Assembly (NCBI GenBank): GCA_011525385.1
Contig: WTGF01000029.1
Location: 1-64,000, forward strand
Length of the DNA stretch: 64,000 nucleotides
Source: Chloroflexota bacterium
GTDB taxonomy: Bacteria > Chloroflexota > Anaerolineae > Aggregatilineales > Phototrophicaceae
Direction of reading: 5' to 3'
Under the pieces are notes generated by a model that did no database searches, was not told the origin of the DNA, and worked only from the letters and a program-made list of their open reading frames with translations. This document shows positions 8,759-18,211 of the stretch, piece after piece (within the stretch, counting starts at the first letter, position 1; every line of letters starts with the position of its first letter). The translations under genes were made by a program, and so were the position numbers.

Positions 8759-10264
8759 TTATGGTCCCCTTTCGATGAGCCAGATGTACAGCCCATCACG
8801 ATTGACGATATCACGCATCTCGGCTGTCATCCCTTCGTATTGCCAGGGTTTGTAATTGAAGGGATGCGGGGCCTGCATCAGGACTTTTCCCTGCGGAAGA
8901 TCAAGCGGCTCCGTTATCGGATAATAGTAGCCCGCGTTAAGCAGCTTATAGCGTACAAGCGGATTCGCTTCTCCATATACTCCTTTGGGCGAGGCCGGAT
9001 GGCTGAAGACTGTCTCGTATGACAATTCACCGTAATCTTGTCTTGCGCGCCTGGCAATTTCAATAAAATACTCTTGTCTGATCGCCGGAACGAAGTTTGC
9101 CAGCGCAAATATGCAGACGATTGCAACAAAAGTCAGAACAACGTACCGGTCGCGATCCAGCAGTAGCGGTGTGATTCCATAGGCGCTTAAGAGGATAATG
9201 AATGGCGCCATAACGCGAGCAATGCGGCCATACACTACGGAGAGATGTAAAACAGAAGAAAAAAGACAAAGCAACAGATACAAGGAAATCAGGCAAGCCA
9301 ACCACAAAACGGCGCGTTGCCTGCTTTCTGAATTCCACTGACTCCGCAAGGCCCATCCGGCAGCCGATAGGCACAGAATCCAGATCAAAGCGATGCCCGC
9401 TTCCGCAAAACCAATGTAGGAAAAGGGAAACACGATGCCTTCGGCGTATTCTCCCTGATTGGCAGATGACGAAAACGCAACCAGCTCAGATACGACATCA
9501 ATGCCCAAGACATAGTTGTTGTAGAGAAAGAGGGGCGTCGCAATCAACAGCGCGCCAAATGCCATTCCCGACGCTCGAATTGCCGAGTCACGCCAATTGG
9601 ATGCCAGAAAACCGCAGTAGACCAAGGCGATCATGAGGACAAAAGTGATATGACCAAAATAAACCCACAAGCAAAGGAAGGTCGCAATTCCAACCACAAT
9701 CGCATGTTTAACGCTTGTCTGTTGACTGGGGATAGCCAGCCAGAGAGCTGCCAGGCCGATCAGTAGTGAGGAGTCGTAGGGCAAGAAATGCTTGGAAAAG
9801 ATAAAAAAAGTGTTGGATGCCGCCAGCAAGAACGCCGCGATCAGAGCTTCAGTTTCGCCAGCGCCGGCTCGACGCGCCAGCAAGTAAATCATGCCAATTG
9901 AAAGCACTGAAGGAATCGCGAATATTAACGCCGAGACACGATAGTCATTGTCGCGACTTAGCCAATAGGTTGTCCAAGAAAGGCCGGGTGGCGGACTCAA
10001 GTAAAAGATCACACGATGAATGATGGCCGGAACAAGCCCGACAGCGGTGAAACCGTGATGCTTGTCGTAGGCCAATACCTTGTCTATTGCGCTGCGAAAG
10101 TCAGCCTCAAACAGAGAATCAACTGCGCTGACAGATCGACGTTGATATCGACTTTCGTCGGGGAAATAAAATTGGCCGCCGTTGACGATGAGCAGCAGAC
10201 GCAGCAGGTAGGCCACGAGCATCAATATAGACAAGATGTGTGTCGCGCGCAAATTCAGGTTCAT
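8759..10264 (-). CDS. GT-C family membrane glycosyltransferase (array copy 3)
   Basis: A 501-residue paralogue of its neighbours. It has an N-terminal helix, the FYFPDESRY loop, IFAIPSVLSIGMIYL, roughly ten further membrane segments, and the C-terminal tail HPFNYKPWQYEGM, then TAEMRDIVNRDG. It begins after a 226-base gap from copy 4, so a promoter of its own is possible, and it is followed after three bases by copy 2. The conserved acidic pair in the first periplasmic loop supports an active GT-C fold. Donor and acceptor cannot be told from sequence. Confidence 0.75.
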   Translation of the reverse strand: MNLNLRATHILSILMLVAYLLRLLLIVNGGQFYFPDESRYQRRSVSAVDSLFEADFRSAIDKVLAYDKHHGFTAVGLVPAIIHRVIFYLSPPPGLSWTTYWLSRDNDYRVSALIFAIPSVLSIGMIYLLARRAGAGETEALIAAFLLAASNTFFIFSKHFLPYDSSLLIGLAALWLAIPSQQTSVKHAIVVGIATFLCLWVYFGHITFVLMIALVYCGFLASNWRDSAIRASGMAFGALLIATPLFLYNNYVLGIDVVSELVAFSSSANQGEYAEGIVFPFSYIGFAEAGIALIWILCLSAAGWALRSQWNSESRQRAVLWLACLISLYLLLCLFSSVLHLSVVYGRIARVMAPFIILLSAYGITPLLLDRDRYVVLTFVAIVCIFALANFVPAIRQEYFIEIARRARQDYGELSYETVFSHPASPKGVYGEANPLVRYKLLNAGYYYPITEPLDLPQGKVLMQAPHPFNYKPWQYEGMTAEMRDIVNRDGLYIWLIERGP

Positions 10265-10490
10265 GCCGTTGCTGGTGTAGACTGCTCTATAGGTGGTTCG
10301 CCCATCTGACTATGTTAAACCTTCCCTCCCCTGTTGCAAATCGAAACTTGCGACTCCTCAGTTTTCCCTCGGCATGCAGTCGAATGCAGTTTCGTCATTT
10401 TCTGCTGCAAGAGCAATGATCACATCACCCGTTATGTGAATACTTCCCAAGTACGGCGTGTGGAACCACCCCTCCTGCCATATTTCTGCT

Positions 10491-12035
10491 TCAATCCGAG
10501 GACGGTTCCGTGTCGATCAACCAAATCTCAAAGTCGCTCCGGTTGACTATTTCTCGCATTTCCGGGCTCATGCCTTCGTATTGCCACGGTTTATAGTTGA
10601 AGGGATGGGAGATTTGCAGCAGTATTTCGCCCTCTGGCAGGTCGTCGCGGATGTTTGCTATCGGGTAGTAATTGGCGGCATTGAACAGTCGGTAGCGGGC
10701 ATCAGGCACCTCCGGCCGGAGGTGCCACCAACTGAATACCGGGTTCTCGCCTGTTTCAACGGTCGTCTCGAACGAGACATCATCGTATGTTTGATAAACT
10801 TCCCAAGCGATTTCCAAAGGATACTGCTGCGCGATCGCCGGAACAAAGTTGGCTATCGACAGGGCGCCAAGGCCGACGACTAGCGAAGCGAGAGCGCCGC
10901 GCCCATAGCGCAAAAGGCGTGCTGAAAAACCATAGGCGCATGCCATCGCGATAAATGGCACTAGCGAGCGGACCACACGGCCGTAGACAACAAAAAGTTG
11001 CAAACCCGCGGACAATAGCGAGAGCATCAGATAGAGACTGAATAGACAGGCAAACCACATCCAGGCTCGCCGACGGTCATTCGAATGACACCGACTACGC
11101 AATGCCCAGGCGGCCAAGACCAACCCGAATATCCAGAGGATACTCATTATGCCTTCAACATCGCGGAAATACAGAAACGGGAAGATTAGGCCTTCGGAAA
11201 ACGATCCGTGATCGACAGTTTCGGAAAACGTCATCATCTGCAGAAAGACATTTTCGTCCAGGAAAATCATGTTGAATAGGACGATCGGGAGGAAGAAGAG
11301 CAGGGCGCCGCCCGCCATGCCAATGGCTCTGCGAAAGGCGTCGCGCGGGTCCGCGGCCAGAAGGCCGCAATACAGAATGCCTATAGTGATGGTCAAGGTG
11401 ACGTAACCGTTGTAGATCCAGAAAACGAGAAACGCCAGCCAACCGACAAACAACGCGTTCATGATGCGCCAAGCGCGCAGGCGAAGCGCAAAATAAATGG
11501 CGACCAATCCGATGAGAATTGCAATGTCATAGGGAAGAAGATGCTTGGCAAAGAAGAAAAATGAATGGGAAGTCGCCAGCAGGTAGGCGCTCAATAGCGC
11601 TTCCCCTTCATTGGCGCCGGCCTGTTGCTGGATCAGATAAATCATGCCAATACAAAGAACAGATGGCAGCGCAAAGATCAGCGCGGGCAATCGGAAATTC
11701 TGAGGCGGGGTATGCCATAGATCTTTCCACAGCAAGTTGTCGTCGTGATTAAAGCTGTGGATTAGACGGTGAAACAATGCCGGGAGGAGCTTGGCAAGCG
11801 CAATACCCTGATGAAACTCGTATTTCAAAAGTGTTTTGACGGCATTTTTGAAGTCGGCGTTGAAGATGTGTTTTGTCGTTTCTATGGAGCGGTAGTAGCG
11901 GAGCTCGTCCGGATGAAATAGCTGCCCGCCGTTGATGATCAGGAGCAGTCGAAGGCCATAGGCTATCAGCATTAACAGGGCTAGGAGCGAACTTGGGCGG
12001 GCAAGCTTGTTCTGAATGGACAAATGCCTCTCCAT
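10491..12035 (-). CDS. GT-C family membrane glycosyltransferase (array copy 4)
   Basis: About 514 residues, the most divergent of the four paralogues but with the same plan: helix, LFHPDELRYYR loop, LIFALPSVLCIGMIYL, multiple helices, and HPFNYKPWQYEGM followed by SPEMREIVNRSD at the C-terminus. The frame is open to 12257, but that extension overlaps the HEAT-repeat gene and does not look like protein. ATG 12035 puts the first helix near the N-terminus as in the other copies. It follows the HEAT gene after about 67 bases and is probably cotranscribed with it. Confidence 0.75.
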   Translation of the reverse strand: MERHLSIQNKLARPSSLLALLMLIAYGLRLLLIINGGQLFHPDELRYYRSIETTKHIFNADFKNAVKTLLKYEFHQGIALAKLLPALFHRLIHSFNHDDNLLWKDLWHTPPQNFRLPALIFALPSVLCIGMIYLIQQQAGANEGEALLSAYLLATSHSFFFFAKHLLPYDIAILIGLVAIYFALRLRAWRIMNALFVGWLAFLVFWIYNGYVTLTITIGILYCGLLAADPRDAFRRAIGMAGGALLFFLPIVLFNMIFLDENVFLQMMTFSETVDHGSFSEGLIFPFLYFRDVEGIMSILWIFGLVLAAWALRSRCHSNDRRRAWMWFACLFSLYLMLSLLSAGLQLFVVYGRVVRSLVPFIAMACAYGFSARLLRYGRGALASLVVGLGALSIANFVPAIAQQYPLEIAWEVYQTYDDVSFETTVETGENPVFSWWHLRPEVPDARYRLFNAANYYPIANIRDDLPEGEILLQISHPFNYKPWQYEGMSPEMREIVNRSDFEIWLIDTEPSSD

Positions 12036-12102
12036 CGACGGCGTATGTGGGGGCCTGCTGTTGCTGAGTCCAGTTAACCTGTCACGCGCTTGGGGCCGAT
12101 AA

Positions 12103-12543
12103 TCAGATCTCGGGTTGCGCGTCCGCATATAGCGGTCGCTCGAATTCGTATCCCAATTGGCGCAGCGCCTGCAGAGCGGCCTCTCTTGTCTTGTCTCGGG
12201 TGTTATCGGCCAAGTTGAGGAGGGCATCAATAGCGCGCGGATCACCGATCTTGCCAAGCGCGATCGCGGCGTTGTAGGGGGTCTGAAACCCGGGGGCGTC
12301 CAGGGCGCGGATTAGCGCAGTAACCGCGCGATCGTCCCGTAGCTTGCCGAGCATGAGCGCGGCACGCCCACGCACGATCAAATCTTCTTGCTGATTCTCC
12401 ACGATATCCATGAGCGTTCGCACAGCCTGGTCGCCACCAAGCATGCCTAGCTTGATAACTGCCGTGCGCCGTCTGTCTTTGTTGATATCACGCAACTCTG
12501 TAAGGATCACGTGAACGGCGTTCGGGCTATCTGGATCAATCAT
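12103..12543 (-). CDS. HEAT-repeat (PBS-lyase type) protein
   Basis: A 146-residue protein built of about four HEAT-like helical pairs. The repeat core recurs as AVIKLGMLGGDQAVRTLMD, GRAALMLGKLRDDRAVTAL, AAIALGKIGDPRAIDALL and REAALQALRQLG. Such short repeat proteins usually act as protein-binding scaffolds; no catalytic residues are expected. There is no signal peptide, so it is probably cytoplasmic. ATG 12543 is preceded by AAAGGCAG. It stands first in the minus-strand run leading into the GT-C array, but a functional link is only positional. Confidence 0.8.
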   Translation of the reverse strand: MIDPDSPNAVHVILTELRDINKDRRRTAVIKLGMLGGDQAVRTLMDIVENQQEDLIVRGRAALMLGKLRDDRAVTALIRALDAPGFQTPYNAAIALGKIGDPRAIDALLNLADNTRDKTREAALQALRQLGYEFERPLYADAQPEI

Positions 12544-12909
12544 TGGCGTCTGCCTTTCGCCTGCTCGGTTGAAACGATGCCCCAGGTTTCTTTCAATATC
12601 AGACCTGCACTAAAATATGGGGCGGCAAAAAACTTTCTGCGAATGCGATATCCCTCTTTTCGGGTTTACCATCAAATCGACTGTATCACTCCGGGTTGTA
12701 CACTGCTCAACATTTTTGTATATTTCCGTGTTCTCCTCCAAGGATCCCGCTCCACCGCTTGCTTTTGAAGCGCTACCCGCCGCCATTGGCGACAGCGGTC
12801 GTTCGCGCTCAAGAGTATTGTACCTTTTTCTCAGACAAATCGCATATCATATTTATCTATGAAATTCGGCTGGCAATGCAGCGATATCCTGCATCGCGCA
12901 GACGATGTC
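12544..12909. other. Intergenic, no gene seen
   Basis: About 366 bases between the HEAT gene start and the end of the ABC ATPase gene, both on the minus strand. Open frames here are short, overlap one another and look like no protein. It should hold the promoter of the HEAT/GT-C run; no convincing -35/-10 pair was identified. Confidence 0.5.
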
Positions 12910-13647
12910 TCAACCCTCGGCGACCACCTCGACAGTTCCCGCCACGCTATCAAAAGCGTGGCTGCCGCTGACGTAGAGCCGTCCCTCGTGAATGCGGCAG
13001 ACACGATCGGCGAAGGGCACGATTTCCGGGTTGTGGGTCGCCATGATCAAGGTCTTGCCTGCTTCTCGCGTCAGTTCCAGCAAAAGCTGCAAGATCTGTT
13101 GCCCGGTATCTTCGTCAAGATTGCCGGTCGGCTCGTCCGCCAGCAATACTTTCGGTTCGTGCACCAGCGCGCGGGCGATGGCAACACGTTGCTGCTCGCC
13201 TCCACTGAGCTTGTCCGGGAAGGAATCCGCACGGTCCGCCAAGCCAACGCGTTCGAGCAATTCGCGGGCGCGCATTTCATTCTCCTTGCTGCGGTCGCGA
13301 CGAAGTTCCTGTGGCAACGTGATGTTTTCCAGGACAGTCAGCGTCGGTATCAAATTGAAAAACTGGAATATGATGCCGATATAGTCGCGGCGAAACAGCG
13401 TCTGTTCCGTATCACTCATCCCCGTGATATCGACGCCGTCGATCAGCACTCGACCGTCATCGGGGCTGTCGATGCCGCTTAGCATGTTGAGCAAGGTACT
13501 CTTGCCGCTGCCGCTCTTGCCAAGCATGACAAAGAATTCACCTTGGACAATATCGATATTGACACAATTGAGCACGAGGCGTCGGTGGCCGCCCTCGGTA
13601 TATGTCTTCAGCAGATCTTGAATGCGAACAATAACAACGGGTTCCAT
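12910..13647 (-). CDS. ABC transporter ATP-binding protein, MacB/LolD-like
   Basis: A 245-residue ATPase. Walker A is GKSGSGKST, the Q-loop lies near [15 protein letters not shown], the signature is [15 protein letters not shown], Walker B is [12 protein letters not shown], and the switch His is in MATHNPE. The signature sequence and the TGNLDEDTG stretch are typical of the LolD/MacB/FtsE-like group that drives extrusion or lipoprotein/peptide export. No permease gene lies beside it, so its partner is elsewhere or it is an orphan. ATG 13647 with GGGGTG upstream was preferred to the in-frame GTG two codons earlier. Confidence 0.9.
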   Translation of the reverse strand: MEPVVIVRIQDLLKTYTEGGHRRLVLNCVNIDIVQGEFFVMLGKSGSGKSTLLNMLSGIDSPDDGRVLIDGVDITGMSDTEQTLFRRDYIGIIFQFFNLIPTLTVLENITLPQELRRDRSKENEMRARELLERVGLADRADSFPDKLSGGEQQRVAIARALVHEPKVLLADEPTGNLDEDTGQQILQLLLELTREAGKTLIMATHNPEIVPFADRVCRIHEGRLYVSGSHAFDSVAGTVEVVAEG

Positions 13648-13991
13648 AGTCACCCCGCGCAGCGGTTAGTGACGGTCATTGTATCATCTTTACGAGCTAT
13701 GATGAGGTCCTAACAACGGGTCTCTGGCTTTGCCAAGCGCCCCTATATCAACACTATCAATAATCTTAATTTTGAACTTCTATGCGGATTCGTAGGCAAT
13801 GCGGCGGGCAGCTAATCTCGTTTCGGTTTATCATAAATTGTGCAAAGACAAAAGCTTGCCAATGGTAGATCGTGCGTATGATCTATTGCCAGGCGGCGCC
13901 AATAAAGATAATCCGGCCAACGCGCTTGATGCGTTATTTGGCGAATGGACATGCTCCGGGCGGCTTAAGCCTATTTTTCAGGAGGTGAGTG
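13648..13991 (+). other. Intergenic, no gene seen
   Basis: About 344 bases between divergently oriented genes. A 93-codon frame at 13799-14080 overlaps the start of the next gene and has no recognisable character, so it was not called. The end of this stretch (13981-13985, GGAGG) is the ribosome binding site of the SH3/CARDB gene. Confidence 0.5.
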
Positions 13992-15218
13992 ATGCGAGCA
14001 AGGTTTCCAGTATTCCTGATAATCATAATGTTGCTGGTAGTTCCCCTGGCGCTGGGCCAGGACGGCAACAGCTTGATTGAACCGTACGACGAAATGATGG
14101 TGAACCCCGACGTCAATATCAGCTTCCCACCCCCGGTATATGTGGTGCGCGACAGCATTGATATTCGCGGTACGGTGAACCTGCCGAATATCTTGAGTTT
14201 TTTCGTCGAATTCCGTCCGCTGGTTTTAGACATGATGGATTCGGACGACCAAGCAGAGGAACCTTGGTCCCCGGCAACCATACCTCAGCGATCGAGCGTC
14301 GTCGACGGTATTCTCGGTACTTGGAACACGATGATGGCGCGTGACGGCCTTCACGAGTTGCGCTTGAACATCAACACCGGGGACGGTCCTCAGCACGTGC
14401 GTCTAAGCCCAATCCGCGTCGAGAACAATCCACCATCCTTTGTCGAAGAAATGATCCAGACGGATGTTGAGCAGCAGGCGGAAGTTGAGGAGCCGCCGGA
14501 TCCGATCGCCGAACCAGAACCCGTTGAGGAGGCCCTCGACGATTCGCCGCGCGTGGTCGCTCAGGTCAATAGCAATGTCCGTGCCGGAGACAATACCTTC
14601 TATCAGGTCGTCGGATTCTTGCTCGAGGGAAAAAGCGCCAAAATTCTTGGCACTAGCAGCCGCGGCACCAGTTGGTACTTCATCGAACTGGAGAGTGGCG
14701 TCCGCGGTTTCATACATCCAAACATCGTCAGGGCCGAAGGCGATCTGAGTGATCTGGAGCGCATCGCCCCGCCTCCTTTGCCACCGACCCCCATTCCGAT
14801 ACCGACGGCTATACCGGTAGAAGCGCCACCCGCCGCGCCTGCCGCGCCCGCCAACGGCCCTAACCTGGTCTTTGGCGAGATACGGATGGAGCCTCACCCA
14901 GCGACTTGCAACGAGACTTACACCATTCATGTCACGGTTCATAACAATGGCAATGGCGATGCTGGGGGATTCTCCATTGAAGTTAGGGACTCGCGGATGG
15001 GTACGGGCGCAGGGCAAGCGACGACGCATATTGGTTACCCGCCGGTACCAGCGGGACAATCAAGGTCCGCCTTCGGTCGCATAACGCAGAACCAATACTA
15101 TGAGGAATTGCACCACGTGAATTTGTTCCTTGATATCAACAATCAGGTAGCGGAAACCAATGAAGGAGACAATCACGGCGCGACCGCAGCCTACGTCCTG
15201 CGGCGCGGCGGCTGCTAG
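13992..15218 (+). CDS. Secreted SH3b and CARDB domain protein
   Basis: About 408 residues with a clear signal peptide (FLIIIMLLVVPLALGQ). A beta-rich N-terminal domain (about 25-150) is followed by a Glu/Pro-rich linker and an SH3b domain at about 185-245 (SNVRAGDNTFYQVVGFL, GVRGFIHPNIV). Then comes a Pro-rich spacer (PPPLPPTPIPIPT) and a CARDB-like domain at about 290-400 (YTIHVTVHNNGNGDAG, NQVAETNEGDN). Such proteins are usually surface-exposed adhesive or wall-binding modules. GGAGG seven bases before ATG 13992 makes the start very likely; GTG 13989 is the alternative. Confidence 0.8.
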   Translation: MRARFPVFLIIIMLLVVPLALGQDGNSLIEPYDEMMVNPDVNISFPPPVYVVRDSIDIRGTVNLPNILSFFVEFRPLVLDMMDSDDQAEEPWSPATIPQRSSVVDGILGTWNTMMARDGLHELRLNINTGDGPQHVRLSPIRVENNPPSFVEEMIQTDVEQQAEVEEPPDPIAEPEPVEEALDDSPRVVAQVNSNVRAGDNTFYQVVGFLLEGKSAKILGTSSRGTSWYFIELESGVRGFIHPNIVRAEGDLSDLERIAPPPLPPTPIPIPTAIPVEAPPAAPAAPANGPNLVFGEIRMEPHPATCNETYTIHVTVHNNGNGDAGGFSIEVRDSRMGTGAGQATTHIGYPPVPAGQSRSAFGRITQNQYYEELHHVNLFLDINNQVAETNEGDNHGATAAYVLRRGGC

Positions 15219-15231
15219 TTTTCGTCAATGG

Positions 15232-15265
15232 GAGAGGGGTGTCCCCCTGGTCATCCCTCTTTTTC
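15232..15265 (+). terminator. Possible terminator between convergent genes
   Basis: AGAGGG and CCCTCT can pair around a loop that holds its own GGGG/CCCC stem, followed by TTTTTCT on the plus strand. It would end the SH3/CARDB transcript; its distal part overlaps the last codons of the convergent methyltransferase gene. Confidence 0.4.
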
Positions 15266-16036
15266 TCTACTCAACACGGTATAACGATTGAGCATCCCGC
15301 TCGCCCCGTCTGCGCGAAAATCGGCTTTGGCTGACAGACCTGTCGCCGCGACGAGGTTATCATGTTCGGCGTCATCAACATAATGGCAATAACGAAGAGC
15401 GCGCTCGCCGCGGCGCCAATCCAACAGATAGTCGTTCTTTTCCACAGGAAAGTCGCTATCCCAGGGCAGGATCCGAGCCCGGAAGCGTTCTTCTTCATAG
15501 AAGCGCCAAGCCGCGAAAATCAGATGGCCGCCCGGGCCAAGCAATCCCGTGCAGCGCAGGAGCAGTTCGCGGCGTTGCCGAAAACCCGGTACATGATGAA
15601 GGATGCCGAAGAGGACAACAAGCTGGGCCTGCATATCCGGTAATTCATCTTCAACCAGGTCATGTTCAATCAGGCGTATCCCCGCCTGATCGAGCCTGGA
15701 GAGTCGGGCGCGCGCCAACCTGAGCAAACCTTGACTGCTGTCGATGCCGGTGTAATCAAAAGAGGACGGCTGGCGCTCCGAGAGAAACAGGGCGAAGCGA
15801 CCGTTACCGCAGCCAATGTCGATCACAGATTGAATCGGCGAGTCGATTTTGGAAAGCGCCTGGAGCCAGCCGGGCCAGGCCCGCTTTCGCGTCGCGTCGA
15901 ATTCCTTCGCCACTTTAGCATAGAATGCTTGATTGATCTGGTTCAAGCGGGTACGCGTAGCCTGATCCACGTCGGATTGCCCCTTAATCGAGGTAAGATC
16001 GGGCGATGCCAGCCCATCAATATCATAACATCCCAA
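15251..16036 (-). CDS. Class I SAM methyltransferase, Trm9/ALKBH8-like
   Basis: A 261-residue Rossmann methyltransferase. Motif I is VIDIGCGNGRFALFL at about 71-85, the acidic residue ending strand 2 is in YTGIDSS, and post-motif segments are VVLFGILHHVPGF and LGPGGHLIFAAWRF. The N-terminal FYAKVAKEFDATRKRAWPGW strongly resembles the opening of eukaryotic Trm9/ALKBH8 methyltransferases (FSxTRxxxWP), which complete mcm5U at the tRNA wobble base. The tail RYCHYVDDAEHDNLVAATGL is of the same type. A tRNA substrate is inferred only; a generic methyltransferase cannot be excluded. ATG 16036 has AGAGGAAAAG rather far upstream. Confidence 0.75.
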   Translation of the reverse strand: MGCYDIDGLASPDLTSIKGQSDVDQATRTRLNQINQAFYAKVAKEFDATRKRAWPGWLQALSKIDSPIQSVIDIGCGNGRFALFLSERQPSSFDYTGIDSSQGLLRLARARLSRLDQAGIRLIEHDLVEDELPDMQAQLVVLFGILHHVPGFRQRRELLLRCTGLLGPGGHLIFAAWRFYEEERFRARILPWDSDFPVEKNDYLLDWRRGERALRYCHYVDDAEHDNLVAATGLSAKADFRADGASGMLNRYTVLSREKEG

Positions 16037-16308
16037 AAGACTTTTCCTCTATTTCCCATTCCTTCGCAATTTGGCAGCGATCAATAGAACCACAAACAGG
16101 TCCATTGCGGATTTCAACAGAAGATATGTTATAGTGTATATGTCGTAGAGGTGTTGCCCTGTCAGTTGTTGATGCGATTTATTTCACTGCTGGGGACTCA
16201 CTGTACGGACGACGAATCAAGTGTCGGTACGGATCGCCAACAGTCTTGACAAGACGGACGGTGATGTCGCCAAGTCAAACGATATCACTGGAAGGAAACG
16301 AGGGCAGG

Positions 16309-17340
16309 ATGGCAAACGAGAATACGTTCCGCACCAGCTACAACGAAGGGGTAAGTAAATTCCGCTCGGTACGCAACAAGGCGTTCTGGCAAGAGATGCT
16401 GCACCACTTTACCGGCAAACATAACGAATTGCTGAACTTTGACGAGATTCGCAGTCGCTTGCATCTGCACGAGGAGCATTACCAGGGCGTACACGATGTA
16501 CCGCTGAATCAAATCGCAGGCAGCGTCGGGCGCTACAAGGACTTTACGGCGTCATTTCTGCCGAAGAAAGCCGAGATGCAAGAGCGCTGGAGCCGGATCT
16601 ACGCGCTGGCGAATAGCCTGGAAGGTCCGCCGCCAGTCGAGCTTTACAAGGTCGGCGAAGTCTATTTCGTCCGCGACGGCAATCACCGGGTGTCTGTGGC
16701 GCACCAATTGGGCAGCAAGACGATACAGGCGCATGTGATCGAGTTGCCCACGACTGTGCCGCTGCGGCCGAGAATGAGCGATCGGGAAATCGAGGCTGCG
16801 GAAGCCTATGCCAACTTCCTGGAAGAAACGGGCTTGTCGCGCGCGGTGCCGAATCACGAGTCGATTGAACTTACGGTGGCAGCGCGTTACCACGAGTTGA
16901 TGGGCTATATCTTCCTGCACGAACGCGTCCAGGAAAAAGTCGAAGGCCATCCCTTGACGACGGAAGAAGTGACTGCCGATTGGTATCATCATGTCTATGA
17001 GCCGGCTATTCAATTGATTCGCAAATACCACGTGCTCGAGCTAGCCAAGGGCAAGCATACAGCGCGTACCGAGGGCGATCTATTCTTGTGGTTGATGAAC
17101 AATTTGCTCGACCTGCGCCATCAATATGGCGATCGGGCGCCAGTGCAGTCATTCAGTGGCGCGCTCAAGACCTACCTCGAAGAGGAGCATGTACACGTAC
17201 CCGAGGCGCTGGCAAGCGAAAACGATCAGTCGGTACTGCTGACCCGAAAACAGGTACGGAATACGCGTCCCGCAGGCGCCAGCGATAAAGCCGAGCCAGA
17301 GGATCCAGATCCATCAGAGACCTGTTCGCAGATAACCTGA
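16309..17340 (+). CDS. ParB/sulfiredoxin-fold protein, DUF4032-like
   Basis: About 343 residues, no signal peptide. Residues about 85-150 contain the ParB/Srx-like core: PPVELYKVGEVYFVRDGNHR, continuing VSVAHQLG, where DGNHRxS is the nucleotide-binding signature of that fold. The rest is helical (EAAEAYANFLEETGL, DLFLWLMNNLLDLR) and ends in a polar, acidic tail. Similar proteins in Chloroflexota are annotated as DUF4032 or transcriptional regulators, with no proven role. ATG 16309 has GAGGGCAGG directly upstream and is preferred over the frame's first ATG at 16246. Confidence 0.75.
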   Translation: MANENTFRTSYNEGVSKFRSVRNKAFWQEMLHHFTGKHNELLNFDEIRSRLHLHEEHYQGVHDVPLNQIAGSVGRYKDFTASFLPKKAEMQERWSRIYALANSLEGPPPVELYKVGEVYFVRDGNHRVSVAHQLGSKTIQAHVIELPTTVPLRPRMSDREIEAAEAYANFLEETGLSRAVPNHESIELTVAARYHELMGYIFLHERVQEKVEGHPLTTEEVTADWYHHVYEPAIQLIRKYHVLELAKGKHTARTEGDLFLWLMNNLLDLRHQYGDRAPVQSFSGALKTYLEEEHVHVPEALASENDQSVLLTRKQVRNTRPAGASDKAEPEDPDPSETCSQIT

Positions 17341-17374
17341 TCCAACGGGCGCGCCCGATCTTGCTCCGGCCTGT

Positions 17375-18205
17375 CTAATCACATTCGATCGCGATTGCAT
17401 CCAGCGCGGTTAAACGCATGAAGGCGACTTCCTGCTGGCTCATATTTTCGGGGTAGTCGCAATCATCGTCAGCGGATTCGAGAATTCGATAAGCCTTCTT
17501 GATGTAATCGCGAACTGTGATCTCGCTGATGCCCATCTCATGCGCGACCAGTCGAGGACGCATGCCTTCGATCGCATAGAGTATAATCGCCTCGCGCAGG
17601 CGCGGCGTTAATCCCGGGTAGTTTCGCGGTCCGGGCAGCAGCTTTGTATCGCGCATACGTGCGTGGCTAAGCTTTTTGCAGGCATCGACCAAGCCACGGC
17701 TGATGAAGAAACAGCGCCTGTCAACAATCGCCGAAAAATAGAGCGCCCAACCGATATGCAGCCTTACGTCATCCTTTAGGAAAAAAGCGCGTGCGCCGCC
17801 ATTGATCGCTTCATAGATCGTGTTCAAGTCGACTATCTGCGCCAGACATATCACCATCACGCCGGGAATCGACCGGCGCAGTTCGCTTATGGCGGAGAAC
17901 AAACCACCAACACCATCTACATAATTGGCATCGAGAATCACCACATGAGGATATGCGAACTCGCGCCATTCGTTTAGCTTGGCCGAAAGCTCCGCCAACG
18001 AGTCCGTCTTGAAGACGACTCGCGTCCGACGATCCCAGGCGAGATAAGCGTTTATGGCATTCAACGCATAGCGGTCGCTGTCGATGATCGCTACACGCAA
18101 GTCGACTTCGCCGATTCCGCAGTTTCGGACCACGGTCTTGGCCGCTCTGCGGGAAGATCCTGCTCTCTTTCCTTTCCGCTGCCTCGCCCCCGCCCGACGA
18201 TTCAT
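17375..18205 (-). CDS. NarL/LuxR-type response regulator-like protein
   Basis: A 276-residue protein. A basic N-terminal extension of about 33 residues (ARQRKGKRAGSSRRAAK) precedes a receiver-like domain. The domain starts at LRVAIIDSDRYALN, has a likely phosphoacceptor Asp in VVILDANYVDG and the conserved Lys in AFFLKDD. A LuxR-type HTH follows at about 200-245 (LTPRLREAIILYAIEGM, then EMGISEITVRDYIKKA). It begins six bases after the MTHFR fusion gene on the same strand, suggesting cotranscription. The basic tail and the lone Asp in the acidic pocket make canonical phosphorylation uncertain. Confidence 0.8.
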   Translation of the reverse strand: MNRRAGARQRKGKRAGSSRRAAKTVVRNCGIGEVDLRVAIIDSDRYALNAINAYLAWDRRTRVVFKTDSLAELSAKLNEWREFAYPHVVILDANYVDGVGGLFSAISELRRSIPGVMVICLAQIVDLNTIYEAINGGARAFFLKDDVRLHIGWALYFSAIVDRRCFFISRGLVDACKKLSHARMRDTKLLPGPRNYPGLTPRLREAIILYAIEGMRPRLVAHEMGISEITVRDYIKKAYRILESADDDCDYPENMSQQEVAFMRLTALDAIAIECD

Positions 18206-18211
18206 CGCCAG

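Noticed and set aside
13799..14080. 93-codon frame upstream of the SH3/CARDB gene
   Set aside because: It overlaps the next gene, has no ribosome site and no protein-like features.
17345..17360. CGGGCGCGCCCG palindrome between convergent genes as a terminator
   Set aside because: No T-tract follows on either strand and the stem has no loop.
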